Shown piece by piece: positions 1 to 8,428 of a stretch of DNA of 64,000 nt. The position numbers and the translations under genes are program-made. Source of the DNA: Pedobacter ginsenosidimutans (GTDB taxonomy: Bacteria > Bacteroidota > Bacteroidia > Sphingobacteriales > Sphingobacteriaceae); NCBI RefSeq assembly GCF_001442625.1, contig NZ_LMZQ01000008.1, positions 62,001-126,000 on the forward strand. The letters are read 5' to 3'. The notes below the pieces were generated by a model, which worked only from the letters and a program-made list of their open reading frames with translations, searched no databases and had not been told where the DNA came from. Within the stretch, counting starts at the first letter, position 1, and each line of letters opens with the position of its first letter.

Positions 1-635
1 ATAATCCTGCCAATACGATAGTGGTATTGATTAACCCTAAGAAAACAGAAGACGAACAATTTGCAGCACCAATAAGAAACTATCTTCAAGCCAATACCAA
101 GTTTGTGGTACAGGAGTATGCTTCGGCCTATGCGTTTGAAACAAAAATGATCAAAGGCAAAGAATATGCCGTGGTGCTTACCTCATCCGACAGAACTTTT
201 GTATTGCCAACCGTAGAAAAACTGTATAAATTAAAGCATCTAGCCACAGGTGGCTATAGTATTAATCTATTTGGACATCCTAATTGGGTAAAACAGAACT
301 ACCCAACCGATAAATTACAAGATCTAAACACCATTATCAGCTCGTCTTATAAAATAGATTACAAAAATAGTGCAGTTGTCGCCTTTATTAAAAAATACCG
401 CTACAGGTATGGATTTGAGCCTGGAGAATACGCTTTTAAGGGCTTTGATGTTGGCTATTACTTCGGTAAACTGTTAACTACTTATGGAGAGGATTATAGA
501 GATTATCTGATAAAAGATAAATATAAAGGCCTCCATAATAACTTTTCATTTATCCATGATGAAAAATTAGGCTATATTAACACCAGTTTAATGTTACTGA
601 AGTTTAAAAACTTTGCGTTAAACATAGTTGAGTAA
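1..635 (+). CDS. C-terminal part of a LysM / periplasmic-binding-protein-like protein (5' end outside window)
   Basis: The frame is open from base 3 to a TAA at 633-635, so about 210 C-terminal residues are visible and the start lies upstream of the window. The sequence has the alternating beta/alpha pattern of a type I periplasmic binding fold: a strand-loop opening (NPANTIVVLINPKK), a central YAVVLTSSDRTFVLPTVEKL helix-turn, and a late GFEPGEYAFKGFDVGYYFGKLL segment. The last motif is typical of the branched-chain amino-acid binding-like domain that Bacteroidota often fuse behind LysM repeats in cell-wall-associated proteins. The LysM part is not visible, so that half of the name is inference from the family. 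It is followed after 35 bases by an RNA methyltransferase gene on the same strand. No transport function should be assumed; these proteins are not normally next to an ABC permease. Confidence 0.6.
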   Translation, partial: NPANTIVVLINPKKTEDEQFAAPIRNYLQANTKFVVQEYASAYAFETKMIKGKEYAVVLTSSDRTFVLPTVEKLYKLKHLATGGYSINLFGHPNWVKQNYPTDKLQDLNTIISSSYKIDYKNSAVVAFIKKYRYRYGFEPGEYAFKGFDVGYYFGKLLTTYGEDYRDYLIKDKYKGLHNNFSFIHDEKLGYINTSLMLLKFKNFALNIVE

Positions 636-670
636 TTCTATATTTATTTTTCTTCCATTTTAATTATTGC

Positions 671-1837
671 ATGAGAGCAGATCATCAGTTAAGAGCCTTT
701 GAACAGATTTTGAGTAGTTATGATGGAAGTTTGCCCTTGCATCGTTTTCTGCCCACCTATTTTAAGCAGCATAAGCAAATGGGCTCATCCGACAGGAGAT
801 GGGCTACACGTCATATGTATAGCTTTTTTAGATTGGGTAAGGCTTTATCGGCACTTCCACAGGAAGAACGTTTGAGTATTGCCGATTTCTTGTGTCACGA
901 TACGCTTAGCCTTATTGTAGAGAAAAATCTACCGGAATTAAAGGAAAGTATTATACTGCCGCTGGAAGAAAAAATATCCATCATTAAAACTAAGTATCCG
1001 GATTTTGATTTGCAGGAGGTATATCCGTTTCACGCAAATCTATCTGATGGATTAGACCGGGAAGCGTTTTGCACCTCATTCTTCAAACAGCCAGATCTGT
1101 TTATCAGGGTGGCAGCAGAAGAATCTGCGGCTATTATTGCAAAATTAGAAGATGAAAACATTGCGGTTAAAGCGGTTTCAGATACTGCTTTGGCTTTACC
1201 TAACGGAACTAAGCTTGAAGCTGTTTTAAAGGAAGGCAGTTATCAGGTTCAGGATTTATCATCGCAGCATACGGGCAATTATTTTAAACCGAACAAATGG
1301 GATAAATGGTGGGATTGCTGCGCCGCATCTGGGGGGAAAACGTTGCTTTTGCATAGTTTGGAACCTGTGATTGAGCTCTTGGTTTCTGATCTGAGAGAAA
1401 GTGTACTCTTAAATTTAGATGAACGGTTCCGCTTAGCCGGGATCAAAAAGTACCATAAAAAGGAACTGGATCTTTTACAGAATAACGATCAGGTTTTACA
1501 CCACTATCAGTTTGACGGGATTATTTTAGATGCACCTTGTACCGGCTCAGGAACATGGGGGCGTACACCCGAAATGCTTACATTTTTCGAGGAACGGAAA
1601 ATTAATCAATTTGCCAGCATCCAGAAGGGGATTGTCCAAAATATTGTAAAGTATTTAAAGCCGGGTAAGCCCTTAATTTACATTACCTGCTCAGCCTTTG
1701 CCGAAGAAAATGAAGCCATTGTTCAGCATATGATTGATCAGTTGCCATTAGAACTGGAAAAAATGGAACTGATTAAAGGCTATGAAAATAGTGCGGATAC
1801 CATGTTTGTGGCGAGGTTGATTAAGCGCCAAGATTAA
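671..1837 (+). CDS. RsmB/NOP-family rRNA cytosine-C5 methyltransferase
   Basis: A 388-residue SAM-dependent RNA m5C methyltransferase of the RsmB/NOL1/NOP2/Sun family. The SAM-binding motif I is WDCCAASGGKTLLL (about residues 212-225). Motif IV is LDAPCTGSGTWGRTPE (about 286-301) and motif VI is YITCSAFAEENEAIV (about 336-350). The two cysteines of motifs IV and VI are the pair this family uses: one forms the covalent link to the target cytosine, the other releases the product. The N-terminal 130 residues are an NusB-like helical region, as in RsmB, but it is short and divergent, so the exact rRNA position methylated cannot be named. The ATG at 671 follows an AT-rich leader. The gene appears monocistronic and is followed by a hyphenated hairpin that may serve as 3' boundary. 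Confidence 0.9.
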   Translation: MRADHQLRAFEQILSSYDGSLPLHRFLPTYFKQHKQMGSSDRRWATRHMYSFFRLGKALSALPQEERLSIADFLCHDTLSLIVEKNLPELKESIILPLEEKISIIKTKYPDFDLQEVYPFHANLSDGLDREAFCTSFFKQPDLFIRVAAEESAAIIAKLEDENIAVKAVSDTALALPNGTKLEAVLKEGSYQVQDLSSQHTGNYFKPNKWDKWWDCCAASGGKTLLLHSLEPVIELLVSDLRESVLLNLDERFRLAGIKKYHKKELDLLQNNDQVLHHYQFDGIILDAPCTGSGTWGRTPEMLTFFEERKINQFASIQKGIVQNIVKYLKPGKPLIYITCSAFAEENEAIVQHMIDQLPLELEKMELIKGYENSADTMFVARLIKRQD

Positions 1838-1858
1838 TCAGGATTAAATTATTCGGTT

Positions 1859-1920
1859 CGTCACCCTGAATTCATTTCAGGGTCTTAATGCATAGATGCT
1901 GAAATAAATTCAGTATGACG
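1859..1920. repeat. Hyphenated intergenic hairpin (GTCA...TGAC type)
   Basis: Left arm CGTCACCCTGAATTCATTTC and the right arm ending in TTCAGTATGACG are reverse complements with about four mismatches, around a loop of roughly 18 bases. The same arm logic recurs at 9929-9998 and, more loosely, at 22748-22844. Such hairpins are common between genes in Pedobacter-like genomes. No coding potential. Confidence 0.7.
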
Positions 1921-1938
1921 GTCGCTTTTGACAAAACA

Positions 1939-2046
1939 CTACGTATGTTCAAACCAGGATTTGAAATTCTTTTTGAAGTATTTTACCACTTCGATTAAAA
2001 CGGCTATTGCTCCAATAATTAAAGTATATTCTTCAAAGCTGTTCAT
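1939..2046 (-). CDS. Possible 35-residue single-pass membrane microprotein
   Basis: Reading right to left from ATG (2044-2046) to TAG (1939-1941) gives 35 residues. An acidic start MNSFEEY is followed by a hydrophobic stretch TLIIGAIAVLIEVV (residues 8-21) and a basic aromatic tail KYFKKNFKSWFEHT. This layout (short N terminus, one membrane helix, positive cytoplasmic end) is typical of bacterial membrane microproteins. It lies alone between a hairpin repeat and the MarC gene. There is no Shine-Dalgarno sequence, which is normal here, and no clear promoter box. It could be chance; conservation in relatives would decide. I do not recognise the family. Confidence 0.4.
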   Translation of the reverse strand: MNSFEEYTLIIGAIAVLIEVVKYFKKNFKSWFEHT

Positions 2047-2124
2047 GATGTAAGCTTTATGTTTAGATGAATATAGGCAATTATTGTTACATATTGATTG
2101 GAGGATTGTCATTTAATAGCGGTG

Positions 2125-2180
2125 ATCGTCATTTCGACCGTAGTGTTCCAAAGGAACTCCTTCGGAGGAGAAATGACGAT
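2125..2180. repeat. Hyphenated inverted repeat
   Basis: ATCGTCATTTC (2125-2135) is the inverse of GAAATGACGAT (2170-2180). The spacer holds two smaller nested hairpins (TTCC...GGAA and CTCC...GGAG). It lies just beyond the 3' end of the MarC gene and could act as its terminator region, although it has no U-tract. Confidence 0.6.
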
Positions 2181-2193
2181 CTGGCTGGACCTA

Positions 2194-2775
2194 CTAAAGC
2201 CCCGTATTATTTCTGAACAATTTAATAGCTATAGCCAATAAAATTACCCCAAAGGCTTTACGTAAGATGTTCAAACCCGATTTTCCGAAAAGTTTTTCCA
2301 GTCTGTTGGTATTTTTCAATACAAAGTAAACAAACAGCATATTAAGTATAATACCCACCAATATATTCTGGGTATGGTATTCTGTTTTTAGTGATAGTAG
2401 GGTAGTCATTGTTCCAGCTCCGGCAATTAAGGGAAAGGCCAATGGAACAATGGAGACTGTTTCTGGTGCTTCTTCTTTAAAAATCGTTAATCCCAATACC
2501 ATTTCCATGGCGATAAAAAAGATTACGAAAGAACCTGCAATGGCGAAAGATTCTACATCTAATCCGATTACTTTTAATAGCGATTCTCCAACAAATAAAA
2601 AGAGGATCATTAAACCTGTAGCCACAAGTGATGCTTTTTCTGATTCGATATGCCCTGCTTTTCTACGTAGTTCGATTACAACGGGAATGGCGCCCAAAAT
2701 ATCGATAATAGCGAAAAGCACCATCGTTGTCGATAGGATCTGGCTTAAGTTGAACGTCATAAAATCGAATTTCAT
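2194..2775 (-). CDS. MarC family (UPF0056) integral membrane protein
   Basis: A 193-residue, strongly hydrophobic protein with about six membrane segments, as in the MarC/NAAT family. The first segment carries the family signature FAIIDILGAIPVVIEL (about residues 21-36). A later FPLIAGAGTMTTLL (about 114-127) matches the conserved second-half PLIAGPG motif. Length and layout equal those of intact members. The family is annotated as a putative multiple-antibiotic-resistance or neutral amino-acid transporter, but its function is not established, so no substrate should be assigned. A TACCTTTG box at 2793-2800 just upstream supports the ATG at 2775. It is divergent from nothing and reads toward the RNA methyltransferase. 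Confidence 0.88.
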   Translation of the reverse strand: MKFDFMTFNLSQILSTTMVLFAIIDILGAIPVVIELRRKAGHIESEKASLVATGLMILFLFVGESLLKVIGLDVESFAIAGSFVIFFIAMEMVLGLTIFKEEAPETVSIVPLAFPLIAGAGTMTTLLSLKTEYHTQNILVGIILNMLFVYFVLKNTNRLEKLFGKSGLNILRKAFGVILLAIAIKLFRNNTGL

Positions 2776-2792
2776 AGCAGCGCAATTTTAAG

Positions 2793-2800
2793 CAAAGGTA
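2793..2800 (-). promoter_or_regulatory. Bacteroidota-type -7 promoter box for the MarC gene
   Basis: On the minus strand the octamer reads TACCTTTG, a full match to the Bacteroidota -7 consensus TAnnTTTG, 17 bases before the ATG. A possible -33 TTG lies upstream, but its spacing is not ideal. Confidence 0.6.
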
Positions 2801-2839
2801 GCGGAATTTGTATCAATTCCTCCATTGTACTGTTATTTA

Positions 2840-4171
2840 TTAGAAATAGAACTGTGTTCTTAACGTAAGCACATTGTCTTTTCTATCAGTAGTATAACCC
2901 TGAATTTGGGTCGATTCGTTTTTAATGATATCATAATAAAGCACCGCTTTAAAATGTGGATTAAAGTGGTGTAAAAAACCAAAGCCAAAAGTATCAAAAC
3001 GAACATCCGCTGGCGAAAGTCCCTGGGTGCTGGAAATATCAAGTCCTTTTACCTTCGAATTTGGATCGTACCAATCGTATTTTAAGATAATTTGATTGTC
3101 GGTACTATTTAAGGTTTGTATAAAAGTAAGATAAGCACCATTAAAAGTTCTGGTATAATAAGGTAAGGCAACCGATTTGCTATCAACAGGATAAGAGCCA
3201 GGTGTGGTTGAGGTAGTGGAAGTGCCTGTTTGTAAGCCTGATACCACTTCTGCCCTTAACTCAGATTTCCAGCTTTTGGTTTTTGTAGACAACTGAATAT
3301 CAGCGCCATAATATCTTCTTGGAGCAACCTTATTGACTGTTGAAGCGGATGAATCCTTAACCATATTCCATTGCTCATTGATTTTATTCATCTTATAACT
3401 TACAGGCAAGCGGTGATTTAACCCGCCTTGCAATGTACTTATACCGCCTGCAATGGTAAATTTATTAAATGCATAAGTTTTATGGCTTAACCTGAAGATA
3501 AAATCTTTGCTGTTATCAAATTCTCCAGCGCCGGCTAAGCCCTGGCCATTGTAAATGCCAAAATCGAATACAAAGTTTTTAAGTCTGGCATCTTTCCACC
3601 GGGGGTTTAAGGTAAAAGTAACGCCCAGGTCTCGTTCTGTTTTCATTAAAATCTGCGACATCCGGCCACGCTCTGGTGCCTCTCTAACAGAAGAAGATAG
3701 CTGCAGTTCGTTCCCAAATGGGCGTCCTGAAAGCCCGAGGGTTACCGCCAATATTTTCCATTTATTTTCGTAGTAACGGCCCCAAAAATCCCTTATCGCT
3801 ACACCCTGTTCTGTACCATCAAACTGAAGTACAAAATAGGTAGAAGGACTGCCATCGTCCGTTAGCATCATATAATCTGCTCTCAAACGCCCTCTTCTTA
3901 ACCTAAACCTGTTGTTTGTAAACTCACCGAAGTTTCCGCCCTGGTATTCTGCTTGTGCACCATTTGCCTGTGCTACCTGGAATTGCGGCTGCAGGTATCC
4001 GCTGAAAGATAATGAACCGTATTTCTTAGAAATAATGAGCAAATGATTTACCGTGGTAGAATCCATTACATCGTTAATTGTTCTCTGTGCATATCCTGCG
4101 GCGGAAATGAATAGCAAAGCAACAGTAAAGTATAAATAAACGATCTTAAATTTGGCAAAATAGCGGTACAT
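2840..4171 (-). CDS. Phosphate-selective porin O/P (OprP-like) outer-membrane protein
   Basis: A 443-residue beta-barrel protein. The ATG at 4171 is preferred over one at 4207 because it starts directly with a signal peptide (basic MYRYFAKFK, hydrophobic core, cleavage after SAAGYA). The promoter -7 box at 4187-4194 would also fall inside the longer version. After the signal comes a SGYLQPQFQVAQ strand and a FRLRRGRLRADYMM strand, typical of the OprO/OprP family. Many amphipathic strands follow, ending in a terminal phenylalanine (LRTQFYF), the usual barrel closure signal. The family forms anion channels, including phosphate; which anion passes here cannot be read from the sequence. No adjacent phosphate-uptake genes support phosphate specifically. 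Confidence 0.82.
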   Translation of the reverse strand: MYRYFAKFKIVYLYFTVALLFISAAGYAQRTINDVMDSTTVNHLLIISKKYGSLSFSGYLQPQFQVAQANGAQAEYQGGNFGEFTNNRFRLRRGRLRADYMMLTDDGSPSTYFVLQFDGTEQGVAIRDFWGRYYENKWKILAVTLGLSGRPFGNELQLSSSVREAPERGRMSQILMKTERDLGVTFTLNPRWKDARLKNFVFDFGIYNGQGLAGAGEFDNSKDFIFRLSHKTYAFNKFTIAGGISTLQGGLNHRLPVSYKMNKINEQWNMVKDSSASTVNKVAPRRYYGADIQLSTKTKSWKSELRAEVVSGLQTGTSTTSTTPGSYPVDSKSVALPYYTRTFNGAYLTFIQTLNSTDNQIILKYDWYDPNSKVKGLDISSTQGLSPADVRFDTFGFGFLHHFNPHFKAVLYYDIIKNESTQIQGYTTDRKDNVLTLRTQFYF

Positions 4172-4186
4172 GTTATCGATTTTTTG

Positions 4187-4194
4187 CAAAGGTA
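4187..4194 (-). promoter_or_regulatory. Bacteroidota-type -7 promoter box for the porin gene
   Basis: The minus strand reads TACCTTTG, matching TAnnTTTG. A TTG lies 23 bases further upstream, inside the U-tract of the neighbouring terminator. This places the transcript start just before the ATG at 4171 and rules against the longer start at 4207. Confidence 0.6.
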
Positions 4195-4218
4195 GTTTTA
4201 TTAACAATTATTTAACAC

Positions 4219-4249
4219 AAAAAAGCCCCGACTTTTCGGTCGAGGCTTT
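4219..4249 (-). terminator. Rho-independent terminator of the APC permease gene
   Basis: On the minus strand AAGCCTCGAC and GTCGGGGCTT form a 10-bp stem with one G-U pair and a short loop (CGAAAA), followed by six T residues. It sits 20 bases beyond the stop codon of the permease gene. Confidence 0.85.
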
Positions 4250-4268
4250 AATTTTTTGAAAATATAAC

Positions 4269-5744
4269 TTATTTAGCGTCTTTCAAATGAGAATTCTTTT
4301 TACTGTATCCAAAGTAAATGATAAATCCTAACGCTAACCAGCCAAATAATCTTAACCAGTTTGTCCAGCCTAAGCCAAGGATCATTAAACCACAGGCAAC
4401 AACACCCAAAATTGGAATTAAAGGTACCCAAGGCGTTCTAAACTGACGGGGAAGATCCGGATCTGTTTTTCTTAAGATGATTACTGCTATACAAACCAGC
4501 ATAAATGCAAATAATGTACCGATACTGGTCATATCGCCCACTACATCACCTGGGATAAATGCAGCGAATAAACCTACAATTACCAAGATTACTAAGTTTG
4601 CTTTATATGGTGTTTTAAATTTAGGGTGTAAATCGCTGAACATTTTAGGTAATAAACCATCTTTACTCATCGAATAAAATACACGGCTTTGGCCCAATAA
4701 CATCACCAGGATTACAGAAGAGAAACCGGCTAAAATTGCTACGGTTACTAATTTAGATAACCACGAGTATCCAGTCATATATTCGCTAATTGCAGCTACC
4801 ACAGATGCTTCACCACCTTTAGTTCTGAAAAACTCAACTGGTGCGATTCCTGTTAAAACGTGTGCGAACAATATGTATAAAACGGTACAAACTGCTAATG
4901 ATCCTAAAATACCAATTGGCATTGCTGTTTTAGGATTTTTAGTTTCCTGAGCGGCAGTACTTACCGCATCAAAACCGATAAAGGCAAAGAACACCGTTCC
5001 GGCAGCGCCAATAACGCCCCAGAAACCACCAAAACTATGGCTAATACCTGCATGATCTACATAAGTGGTCGCAGCCGGGATGTATGGATGGTGATTTGCT
5101 TCGTTGATGAAGCCCCAGCCTAAAACAATAATTAAGATAACAATACCCACTTTGGTAATTACGATTAAACCGTTTACAAAAGCAGATTCTGAAGTACCTT
5201 TAATTAAAAGTAAACTTAACAAGCCTACTATAAACAAGGCAGGAAGATTCATAATTCCATTTACGGTACCATCTGGATGCGATTGGAAAGGCGAGTGGCA
5301 CCACTCGTAGGGTATGGGTGAGGTATGTAATACTTCTACCAATAGTTTATTCAGGTATTCACTCCAGGCTATACCTACGGTAGCGGCACCTACAGCATAT
5401 TCTAACACTAAATCCCATCCAATAACCCAAGCCATTAGCTCGCCCATGGTAGCATAAGTATAAGTATATGCACTACCGGAGATTGGAATAGAAGAAGAGA
5501 GCTCAGCATAACATAGGCCTGCCAAAGCACAGCCTATTGCAGCTATTATAAAACCGATTGTAACTGATGGTCCAGCATTTTGAGCGGCTGCTGCAGCAGT
5601 ACGAACAAATAGCCCGGCACCAATAATAGCCCCTACACCTAATGCAACTAATGCACCTGCACTAAGTGTGCGCTTTAAGCCTTTGCCTGAATCACCTGCT
5701 TCTTCAAGCAATAGATGCATTGGCTTTTTAGTAAATAAACCCAT
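4269..5744 (-). CDS. APC-superfamily amino-acid permease, cationic amino-acid transporter (CAT/YfnA) type
   Basis: A 491-residue inner-membrane transporter with 12 or more predicted helices. The first helix carries GVGAIIGAGLFV (about residues 36-47), the unwound substrate-binding GxG segment of APC permeases. A long hydrophilic loop with GTVNGIMNLP and a central FFAFIGFDAVSTAAQETKNP (helix 6/7 region) are characteristic of CAT-like members. The protein likely imports or exchanges cationic or neutral amino acids with protons; the exact substrate is not determined. It is transcribed alone, with a good terminator at 4219-4249, and lies between the pyrophosphatase gene and the porin gene, all on the minus strand but separately spaced. 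Confidence 0.88.
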   Translation of the reverse strand: MGLFTKKPMHLLLEEAGDSGKGLKRTLSAGALVALGVGAIIGAGLFVRTAAAAAQNAGPSVTIGFIIAAIGCALAGLCYAELSSSIPISGSAYTYTYATMGELMAWVIGWDLVLEYAVGAATVGIAWSEYLNKLLVEVLHTSPIPYEWCHSPFQSHPDGTVNGIMNLPALFIVGLLSLLLIKGTSESAFVNGLIVITKVGIVILIIVLGWGFINEANHHPYIPAATTYVDHAGISHSFGGFWGVIGAAGTVFFAFIGFDAVSTAAQETKNPKTAMPIGILGSLAVCTVLYILFAHVLTGIAPVEFFRTKGGEASVVAAISEYMTGYSWLSKLVTVAILAGFSSVILVMLLGQSRVFYSMSKDGLLPKMFSDLHPKFKTPYKANLVILVIVGLFAAFIPGDVVGDMTSIGTLFAFMLVCIAVIILRKTDPDLPRQFRTPWVPLIPILGVVACGLMILGLGWTNWLRLFGWLALGFIIYFGYSKKNSHLKDAK

Positions 5745-5860
5745 ATTATAGTTTTTGTTTAGATTAATTCAGCTCCAAACGTAATTAAAAATTACGGAAA
5801 TGTAAAAGGGATTTTGGTTAAAAAATCCCTTTAGCTATTATTTTATCAATGTTTTTACAA

Positions 5861-8107
5861 CTAACGCGTTAAAGTGTCGGTGGTATTTGTTAAAGTGTCC
5901 GTAATTGTGTGCCCCAAACTATCTGTTTTTTGCTCAATTCTGATTTCTTTTCGAACTTCTTGCTTATGTTCGCTGGCAATTGCCTTAACTGCGATGTATG
6001 GAGCAATAACTAGTGAAACAATAGACATTAATTTGATTAAAATGTTCATTGAAGGGCCCGAAGTATCTTTAAAAGGATCACCTACAGTATCTCCGGTTAC
6101 CGAAGCCTTGTGCGGTTCTGATTTTTTGTAGTGCATTTCGCCATTGATCATTACACCTTGCTCGAATGATTTCTTCGCATTATCCCACGCGCCGCCTGCA
6201 TTGCTTTGAAAAATACCCATCAATACACCTGTAACGGTTACCCCGGCCAGCAATCCACCCAAAACTTCAGGGCCAAAGGTAAAACCAATAATTATTGGCG
6301 TGATTAAGGCGATGGCGCCAGGCATCATCATTTCGCGGATAGATGCTTTGGTTGAAATGGCCACACATTTTTCGTACTCCGGTTTGGCTTTATACTCCAT
6401 AATGCCAGGAATTTCTCTGAACTGACGACGAACTTCCTGAACCATATCCATTGCCGCTTTACCCACGGCCTGGATACAAAGTGCCGAGAAAATGAAGGGA
6501 ATCATCCCGCCAACAAATAATCCGGCTAAAACAGTCGCTTTATAAATATCTATCGCGGTAATACCTGCAATACCTACAAAAGCAGCAAATAATGCTAAAG
6601 AGGTTAAGGCTGCAGATGCAATAGCAAATCCTTTACCGGTTGCTGCAGTTGTATTTCCAACGGCGTCTAAATTATCGGTACGTTCGCGTACTTCTGGAGG
6701 TAACTGACTCATTTCGGCAATACCACCAGCATTATCCGCAATTGGTCCGAAAGCATCAATTGCCAATTGCATGGCCGTAGTGGCCATCATACCTGCTGCT
6801 GCAATGGCTACGCCATATAAACCAGCAAAGTGGTACGATAACATAATCCCTCCTGCTAAAACCAAAATTGGAATAACAGTCGATTTCATCCCAACGGCTA
6901 AACCCGCAATAATATTGGTGGCATGTCCGGTTGATGATTGTTGGATAATAGAATTTACAGGGCCTTTGCCCATTGCGGTAAAATATTCGGTAACAATACT
7001 CATAATGGTACCCACTACTAAACCAACAATAATGGCATAAAACACGTTTATACTGGAGAACTCATAACCACGTAAGTTTAATGTTTCTGGCAGCATCCAT
7101 TTTACGATAAAGAACGAAGCTACTGCTGTAATCAAAATTGATGACCAGTTGCCTAGATTTAAAGCCGTCTGAACATTTGATTTATCATCTTTAATGGTTA
7201 CAAACCAGGTGCCTACAATCGAGAATAAAATACCTAACCCGCAGATTACCATAGGCAAAAGAATAGGAGACATGCCGCCAAATTTATCTGTTACAGTAAT
7301 TTCTTGTCCTAAAACCATGGTGGCCAATATGGTTGCTACATAAGAACCGAACAAATCGGCACCCATACCTGCAACATCACCTACGTTATCGCCTACGTTA
7401 TCGGCAATGGTTGCAGGATTACGAACATCATCTTCCGGAATTCCGGCCTCTACTTTACCCACTAAATCGGCACCAACATCGGCAGCCTTAGTATATATAC
7501 CACCACCAACACGAGCAAACAGGGCTATTGATTCTGCCCCTAAAGAGAAACCAGTTAAAACCTCAATGGCCGTTCTCATTTCTACACTATTGGCACTGGT
7601 TACATGGAATACCTGTAAAAAAACAATAAATAAACCACCTAAACCTAAAACGGCAAGGCCAGCTACGCCTAAACCCATTACGGTACCTCCAGTAAACGAA
7701 ACTTTTAATGCTTGTTTTAAACTTGTTCTGGCAGCCTGTGTGGTTCTAACATTCGCTTTTGTGGCCGATTTCATTCCGATATAACCCGCTGTTGCAGAAA
7801 ATACCGCTCCAATAATAAAGGATATGGAGATAATCCAGCTCGAGTGCATCGGAACACCTTTAATTTCTGTAATTGTTCCGGAGTAAGCCAAAAGTGCTGC
7901 TGTAAATACAGCAAAAATGCTCAATACTCTCCATTCGGCTTTTAAAAAGGCCATAGCACCATCGGCTATATAGCCAGCAAGTTCCTGCATGTTTTTATCA
8001 CCTGCATCTTGCTTGTTTACCCAGGCGCTTTTAATCATCATAACTATAATCCCGACAAGGCCCAGCGCCGGAATACAGTAAATTAAATTGTTTTGTAAAA
8101 AATCCAT
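5861..8107 (-). CDS. hppA: K+-dependent membrane-bound ion-translocating pyrophosphatase
   Basis: A 748-residue, about 16-helix membrane protein that couples hydrolysis of inorganic pyrophosphate to pumping of H+ and/or Na+. The pyrophosphate-binding motif is seen as [18 protein letters not shown] and the following [15 protein letters not shown] stretch (about residues 205-245). The second acidic motif [15 protein letters not shown] lies near the C terminus. In the [10 protein letters not shown] motif (residues 484-493) the diagnostic positions are Ala488 and Gly491. K+-independent enzymes have Lys and Thr there, so this is the K+-dependent class, which in Bacteroidota often pumps Na+. The hydrophilic C-terminal tail after the last helix ([14 protein letters not shown]...) is an addition without obvious function. 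The gene is monocistronic. Confidence 0.95.
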   Translation of the reverse strand: MDFLQNNLIYCIPALGLVGIIVMMIKSAWVNKQDAGDKNMQELAGYIADGAMAFLKAEWRVLSIFAVFTAALLAYSGTITEIKGVPMHSSWIISISFIIGAVFSATAGYIGMKSATKANVRTTQAARTSLKQALKVSFTGGTVMGLGVAGLAVLGLGGLFIVFLQVFHVTSANSVEMRTAIEVLTGFSLGAESIALFARVGGGIYTKAADVGADLVGKVEAGIPEDDVRNPATIADNVGDNVGDVAGMGADLFGSYVATILATMVLGQEITVTDKFGGMSPILLPMVICGLGILFSIVGTWFVTIKDDKSNVQTALNLGNWSSILITAVASFFIVKWMLPETLNLRGYEFSSINVFYAIIVGLVVGTIMSIVTEYFTAMGKGPVNSIIQQSSTGHATNIIAGLAVGMKSTVIPILVLAGGIMLSYHFAGLYGVAIAAAGMMATTAMQLAIDAFGPIADNAGGIAEMSQLPPEVRERTDNLDAVGNTTAATGKGFAIASAALTSLALFAAFVGIAGITAIDIYKATVLAGLFVGGMIPFIFSALCIQAVGKAAMDMVQEVRRQFREIPGIMEYKAKPEYEKCVAISTKASIREMMMPGAIALITPIIIGFTFGPEVLGGLLAGVTVTGVLMGIFQSNAGGAWDNAKKSFEQGVMINGEMHYKKSEPHKASVTGDTVGDPFKDTSGPSMNILIKLMSIVSLVIAPYIAVKAIASEHKQEVRKEIRIEQKTDSLGHTITDTLTNTTDTLTR

Positions 8108-8428
8108 AGTTAATAATTGATTTATATTTGGTTAGTTGTTTACATTGTTGTTTAATTGGTGAACTGTTTAAATCGGTTAATTGTTTAAGTTGTTTTATCG
8201 ACTCCAGGCCCCGCTCTAAACTCCAAACTTAGTTAATCCGTTAATCTATGTGGACTTCGGACTCCAGACTTCGGACTTATAAGTAGCAAGTTAATAAAAT
8301 ATTTTTCTTGTGATTAAAATTTTCACGACAGAGGCGAATAAATTTTTCCTCCTTAAAATAATACAACTGAACAGCATCCTATTTTCTTTTTTTTAAATAA
8401 ATTAGCTCCCAAACTAAACTCAACTAAA
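8108..8428. other. Intergenic region with degenerate low-complexity phrases
   Basis: This divergent interval between two genes holds drifting short phrases (GTTnnTTGTTTA, TTAATCCGTTAATC, and a triplet of GACTTCGGACT / GACTCCAGACT around 8250-8277). It should contain the promoters of both genes, but no full TAnnTTTG box stands out. No ORF of note. Confidence 0.5.

Noticed and set aside
7407-7784. 125-residue frame opposite the pyrophosphatase gene
   Set aside because: It is antisense to conserved hppA codons and has low-complexity Pro/Ala/Lys content, a usual shadow frame.
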